Assembly (NCBI GenBank): GCA_035551935.1
Contig: DASZMJ010000479.1
Coordinates: 1-8,904 of the forward strand
Direction: 5' to 3'
DNA length: 8,904 nt
DNA from: DASZMJ01 sp035551935
GTDB lineage: Bacteria > Planctomycetota > Planctomycetia > Isosphaerales > Isosphaeraceae
Below the pieces are notes generated by a model. The model was not told where the DNA came from and searched no databases. It worked only from the letters and a program-made list of their open reading frames with translations. Below are positions 6,053-8,904 of the stretch, piece by piece. The position numbers were made by a program, and so were the translations under genes. How positions within the stretch are numbered: position 1 is the stretch's first letter; the number at the start of each line of letters is the position of its first letter.

Positions 6053-6680
6053 GCGCGCAGCGCTCCTTGAGGTCGGCGAAGAAGCGGCCGATCTCCTCCC
6101 AGGCCGTCGCCCCGCCCGAGAGCCCGCGCCAGTGGACGCGGATCAGGCCGACCAGCCGATAACACTCGTCGAGGCCCACGCGGTAATAATCGCGCGCCTC
6201 GCCGACCCGATTGACGAGCAGGCCCTCGACGACCGGCTCCAGGCCGCCGAGGACCGGATTCTCGACGGCCAAAGCCTCCCAGGCCGACGCCGACACGGGC
6301 GACTCAGTTGCGCCCGCCGGGCTCGGGTAGAGGGCGACCACCCCGCCGGTTGGCGTGCTTTGCTTGAAGAAGGCCAGGTTGATCGGCAGGTTCAGGGCCT
6401 CCCAGGTCTCGTCCGAGAGCCGGAAGCCGGGCAACGACTCGACCCGACGCGGCACGCGGCGATAGCGGGCCGGGGCCGGCCCGCTGAGCAAGAAGGCGCA
6501 GGCGTCGCACGCGCAGGAGAGCCGACGGCTGGCCGGCTCAACCAGGTGGGCGTGTTCGGGCGCCAGGTCCACGCCGCAAAGCGCGCAACGCTCGGTCTCG
6601 GGCTCGCTCCTCGGCCGAACGAACCGCCGCAACGAGGCCAGGGCGGTCAGGCCGCGGCCACCGATCGGGTCGGGGTCCAT
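6045..6680 (-). CDS. DUF5947 family protein with N-terminal zinc/Fe-S-type Cys cluster
   Basis: A 211-residue soluble protein recognised as DUF5947, a family associated with group 1h hydrogenases. The N-terminal part has CALCG (C32, C35), H43 and H45, then CACDAC (C56, C58, C61), giving five cysteines that could hold zinc or an iron-sulphur cluster. The conserved block AFLLSGPAPARYRRVPRRVESLPGF is followed by LSDETWEALNLPINLAFFKQST and AWEALAVENPVLGGLEPVVEGLLVNR, then YRVGLDECYRLVGLIRVHWRGLSGG near the C-terminus. The ATG at 6680 is preceded by a weak GGAG about 13 bases upstream, and the gene begins 28 bases after the 66-aa gene ends. Its end overlaps DUF6084 by eight bases. The function is unknown; a rubredoxin-like or zinc-ribbon carrier role is possible but unproven. 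Confidence 0.88.
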   Translation of the reverse strand: MDPDPIGGRGLTALASLRRFVRPRSEPETERCALCGVDLAPEHAHLVEPASRRLSCACDACAFLLSGPAPARYRRVPRRVESLPGFRLSDETWEALNLPINLAFFKQSTPTGGVVALYPSPAGATESPVSASAWEALAVENPVLGGLEPVVEGLLVNRVGEARDYYRVGLDECYRLVGLIRVHWRGLSGGATAWEEIGRFFADLKERCAHA

Positions 6681-6708
6681 GTCGGGTCGTGCTCCACGAC
6701 GGGCCGGC

Positions 6709-6909
6709 TCACGCCGGCGGGAGGTGCGGCATCCGCGGGTCGATCGGCGCGCGGTCCTCGGGATTGATGCTGGTGGCGTCCCGCGCCGTGCGGCCGAGCC
6801 GCTGTTGCTCGCGCCCCGGCTCGCGGCCGTACTTGCGGACGGTCTCCTCGCCCCTCGGCGTGCCCGGCGTGTGCCCGGGCAAGGTCGCTTTCGAGTCGAA
6901 CCAGGCCAT
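6709..6909 (-). CDS. 66-aa hydrogenase-operon protein
   Basis: A small hydrophilic, probably disordered protein: MAWFDSKATLPGHTPGTP at the start, a basic central part (VRKYGREPGREQQRLGRTARDATSI) and a proline-rich end (PIDPRMPHLPPA). It has no cysteine, membrane helix or signal peptide, and I recognise no family. The start is well supported: GAGGAGGAA lies about five bases before the ATG at 6909. It is the first gene after the long stem-loop at 6933-6996, so its ribosome-binding site sits just beyond the hairpin on the transcript. DUF5947 follows after 28 bases. The orderly position and good initiation site make it likely to be real despite its size. Confidence 0.7.
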   Translation of the reverse strand: MAWFDSKATLPGHTPGTPRGEETVRKYGREPGREQQRLGRTARDATSINPEDRAPIDPRMPHLPPA

Positions 6910-6932
6910 GTCGGTTCCTCCTCATCCTTCCA

Positions 6933-6996
6933 GGTCCGGACCGGATGGGGACTAGCTCCGAGTCCTCGAGGTGCCAGTCCCCATCCGGTCCGGGCC
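6933..6996 (-). repeat. Long inverted repeat (stem-loop) inside the operon
   Basis: Arms at 6933-6953 and 6976-6996 pair over 21 positions: 18 perfect Watson-Crick pairs (core CCGGATGGGGACT with AGTCCCCATCCGG) plus one mismatched T/G position (a G-U or A-C pair depending on strand) and two more GC pairs at the base. The loop is 22 bases (6954-6975). Neither strand has a U-tract after the stem, so it is not a classical terminator. On the minus-strand mRNA it stands after the NifU-like stop and ends about ten bases before the ribosome-binding site of the 66-aa gene. Likely roles are mRNA processing or 3'-end protection of the hhyL-nifU segment, giving different levels of structural and accessory proteins. 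A protein-binding site is the alternative. Confidence 0.8.
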
Positions 6997-7015
6997 TCTT
7001 ATGATCCGCCCGGAT

Positions 7016-7570
7016 TCACGGCAAGTTCAGGACGACGAGCCCCGAGTTGTTGGCCGTCGCGGGCGGTCGCGCCGATTCCCCCTCGACCTCGATGGCGACC
7101 GCGTCGGGCGCCTGCCCGAGGATCGCCTCCTCGACCGTCTGCCTCATCGTCGCGGCCGACGACGGGCAGCCGTGGCAGTTGCCCGTCAATCGCAGCCGCA
7201 CGACCCCGTCGGCCGCGGCGAGCAGCTCGACGCCGCCGCCGTGCGAGCGGAGGCGGGGCCGCACCTGCTCCAACGCCCGCAGGACCCGCGCCTCGAAGTC
7301 CAGCGGGTGCAGGCCGTGGAGCAGGAGCAGGCCGCCGACGACCTCGTCGCGGGCGAGGGCGTCTCGGGCGGCGGCGCCGGCCGAACCGGCGTCCCCGAGG
7401 AGGTCGAGCACCCGCCCCAGGCCGAGGCCGTGCAGGTCGAGGATCGCCCGGACGACTTCCCGCACGTCGTCGCGCGCCTTGGGGTCGGCCAGGCGCTCGC
7501 CCTCCTCGAGGAGGGCGTCGAGCCGCTCCATCTGCGACCGGAACTCGCGCGCGTCGAAGGGTCCCGCCAT
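7016..7570 (-). CDS. NifU C-terminal-domain protein of the hydrogenase operon
   Basis: A 184-residue protein. The C-terminal part (about 92-165) is a NifU-like domain, ALEQVRPRLRSHGGGVELLAAADGVVRLRLTGNCHGCPSSAATMRQTVEEAI, with the paired cysteines C132 and C135 of the CxGCPSS motif that carry a bridging Fe-S cluster in dimers. The N-terminal part (about 5-90) is helical (MERLDALLEEGERL; DDVREVVRAILDLHGLGLGRVLDLL) and is not the IscU-type scaffold of full NifU. The start at 7570 has GGAGG five bases upstream, and the gene follows hhyL after 14 bases. Such proteins are regular neighbours of group 1h large subunits. A role in delivering or repairing Fe-S clusters of the hydrogenase small subunit, or in electron transfer, is inferred. 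Confidence 0.9.
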   Translation of the reverse strand: MAGPFDAREFRSQMERLDALLEEGERLADPKARDDVREVVRAILDLHGLGLGRVLDLLGDAGSAGAAARDALARDEVVGGLLLLHGLHPLDFEARVLRALEQVRPRLRSHGGGVELLAAADGVVRLRLTGNCHGCPSSAATMRQTVEEAILGQAPDAVAIEVEGESARPPATANNSGLVVLNLP

Positions 7571-7584
7571 CGCCGCCTCCGTTC

Positions 7585-8904
7585 CTATCCGTGCTGGACG
7601 CCGAACATCGGCACGTGCTTCACGTCGAGCAGCTTGCCGTCGCCGTGGTACATGTGGACCCCGCACGGCAGGCACGGGTCGAAGCTCCGCACGGCGCGCA
7701 TGATGTCGATCCCCTTGAACTTGTCGGGCCCGTTCTCCTCGAAGATCGGCGTGTTCTGGACCGCGTCCTCGTAGGGGCCGGGGGTGCCGAAGACGTCGCG
7801 CGGGGTGGCGTTCCAGGGGGTCGGCGGGTAGGGATGGTAATTGGCGATCTTGCCGTCGCGGATGACGACGTGGTGCGACAGCACGCCGCGGACCGCCTCG
7901 TGGAAGCCGCAGCCGATGGCCTCGTCGGGCACCTTGAAGTCGGTCCAGGTCCGGGTCCGGCCGGCGTGCAGCTCGCGCATCGCCTGCTCGGTGAAGTGCA
8001 ACGCGCAGGCCGCGGCGTAGGCCTGGAAGTAGGTCCGCGAGCGGTCGCGCTCGATGGCGTTGCTCCACTTCGGGATCGTCCACTCGAACTCGACCTCGGG
8101 CATCGTGGCCGTCTTCGGCAGGTAGATCTTGACGCTGTGGCCGGTCGCCTTGATGTAGCCGATGTCGACCAGGCCCGCCAGCGCCGTCGACCAGAGCCGG
8201 GCGATCGGGCCGCCGCCGGTGTCGAGCGCCAGGTGCTCGCCGGCCTGCGGGTGCAGCCAGCGCGGACACATGACCCACGAGTACTTGCCGTTGAAGTCGC
8301 GCTTCTGCGGCCTCGGTGTGGTCGTCTGGTTCCACGGGTGGCGCCGGTCGATCGGGTTGCCGACCGGGTCGCGGTCGACGAAGACCTCGCCGTCGTCGGC
8401 CCAGTCGTCGTAGTACGAGTGGCCGAGCAGGATGCGGATGCCGAGGTTGATGTCGATCAGGTCGTGCGTCACCGCCTTGCCGTCGACGATGATGCCGGGC
8501 GTAACGTACATCGCCTTGCCCCACTCGCCCATCCGTCGGTAGGTATAATCACACACCTCCGGGTCGTTGAACGAGCCCCAGCAGCCCAGCAGGACGCGGC
8601 GGCGGCCGACCTCCTCGTAGCCCGGCAGGGCCTCGTAGAAGAAGTCGAAGAGGTCGTCGTGCAAGGGGACGACCCGCTTCATGAACTCGACGTACTTCAT
8701 CAGGCGGACGAGGTAGTCGGTGAAGAGCTGCTGGGTCGGCACGGTGCCGACGCCGCCGGGGTAGAGGGTCGAGGGGTGGACGTGCCTGCCTTCCATCAGG
8801 CAGAACATCTCCCGCGTCAGCCGGCTCATCACCAGCGCCTCGCGGTAGTGCTCGCCGGTGAAGGGATTGAGCGCCCGCATGATGTCCGCAATGGTGCGGT
8901 AGTG
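7585..8904 (-). CDS. hhyL: [NiFe] hydrogenase large subunit, group 1h type (5' end outside window)
   Basis: The C-terminal 439 residues of the catalytic large subunit; the gene runs off the right edge, so the N-terminal part with the first CxxC nickel-ligand motif is not visible. The reading frame is open at the edge (HYRTIADI before MRALNPFTGE). The second nickel motif DPCLPCGVH (7654-7680) supplies two cysteine ligands to the NiFe centre and is followed by a 22-residue tail, MYHGDG to GVQHG, which HupD should cut off after the His. Other typical segments are HVHPSTLYPGGVGTVPTQQ and GHSYYDDWADDGE. The enzyme oxidises H2; the group 1h assignment follows from the motif, the tail and the DUF5947/DUF6084 neighbours. 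The small subunit is expected just beyond the window. It has no signal peptide in the visible part; maturation is cytoplasmic. Confidence 0.95.
   Translation of the reverse strand, partial: HYRTIADIMRALNPFTGEHYREALVMSRLTREMFCLMEGRHVHPSTLYPGGVGTVPTQQLFTDYLVRLMKYVEFMKRVVPLHDDLFDFFYEALPGYEEVGRRRVLLGCWGSFNDPEVCDYTYRRMGEWGKAMYVTPGIIVDGKAVTHDLIDINLGIRILLGHSYYDDWADDGEVFVDRDPVGNPIDRRHPWNQTTTPRPQKRDFNGKYSWVMCPRWLHPQAGEHLALDTGGGPIARLWSTALAGLVDIGYIKATGHSVKIYLPKTATMPEVEFEWTIPKWSNAIERDRSRTYFQAYAAACALHFTEQAMRELHAGRTRTWTDFKVPDEAIGCGFHEAVRGVLSHHVVIRDGKIANYHPYPPTPWNATPRDVFGTPGPYEDAVQNTPIFEENGPDKFKGIDIMRAVRSFDPCLPCGVHMYHGDGKLLDVKHVPMFGVQHG

Noticed and set aside
7016..8524. Apparent 502-aa fusion protein ending in the NifU domain
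   Set aside because: The upstream portion is an out-of-frame reading of hhyL. A proper ATG with GGAGG at 7570 gives a normal-sized NifU-like protein.
1..8904. CRISPR arrays, tRNA or rRNA genes, insertion sequences, attachment sites
   Set aside because: I saw no regularly spaced repeats, transposase-like frames, terminal inverted repeats or tRNA-like folds. The gaps are short and the genes are intact apart from the edge-cut hhyL.

Overview
The window is very GC-rich and strongly biased to G/C in third codon positions. It is dominated by one long leftward (minus-strand) operon of a [NiFe] hydrogenase of the actinobacterial type (group 1h, formerly group 5), the high-affinity, oxygen-insensitive enzymes that oxidise trace or atmospheric H2. 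The group call rests on the large-subunit C-terminus (DPCLPCGVH followed by a 22-residue tail) and on the train of accessory genes behind it (NifU-like, DUF5947, DUF6084, DUF6893-like), which is the usual company of group 1h enzymes. The host cannot be read directly. Base composition, the DUF434 gene and the small SFPASDPP-motif protein would suit a planctomycete of the Isosphaera/Gemmata type, but a high-GC actinobacterium or another soil phylum is not excluded.

Right to left, in the direction of transcription: large subunit hhyL (3' part, running off the right edge; the small subunit is presumably beyond it), a NifU C-terminal-domain protein, a 106-bp gap with a long perfect stem-loop, a 66-aa protein, DUF5947, DUF6084, a conserved 354-aa protein, a conserved 103-aa protein, a cytoplasmic YceI-family protein, the HupD/HyaD-type maturation protease, a small single-helix membrane protein (DUF6893-like), hypA and hypB. 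From DUF5947 to hupD almost every stop/start junction is an ATGA overlap or a few bases of overlap, so these genes are translationally coupled.

The genes form a logical set. HypA and HypB deliver nickel, HupD removes the C-terminal tail of HhyL after metal insertion, and the NifU-like protein may handle Fe-S. The DUF proteins, YceI and the membrane peptide are candidates for assembly, membrane attachment and electron transfer to quinone. hypC, D, E and F are absent here and must lie elsewhere.

The left 1.6 kb is a different neighbourhood. It has a small acidic protein and a DUF434/DUF5616-type protein on the plus strand, then a convergent 84-aa unknown gene on the minus strand that ends at a good intrinsic terminator. 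A 268-bp non-coding gap separates that gene from the end of the hydrogenase operon. I found no tRNA, rRNA, CRISPR array or insertion sequence.
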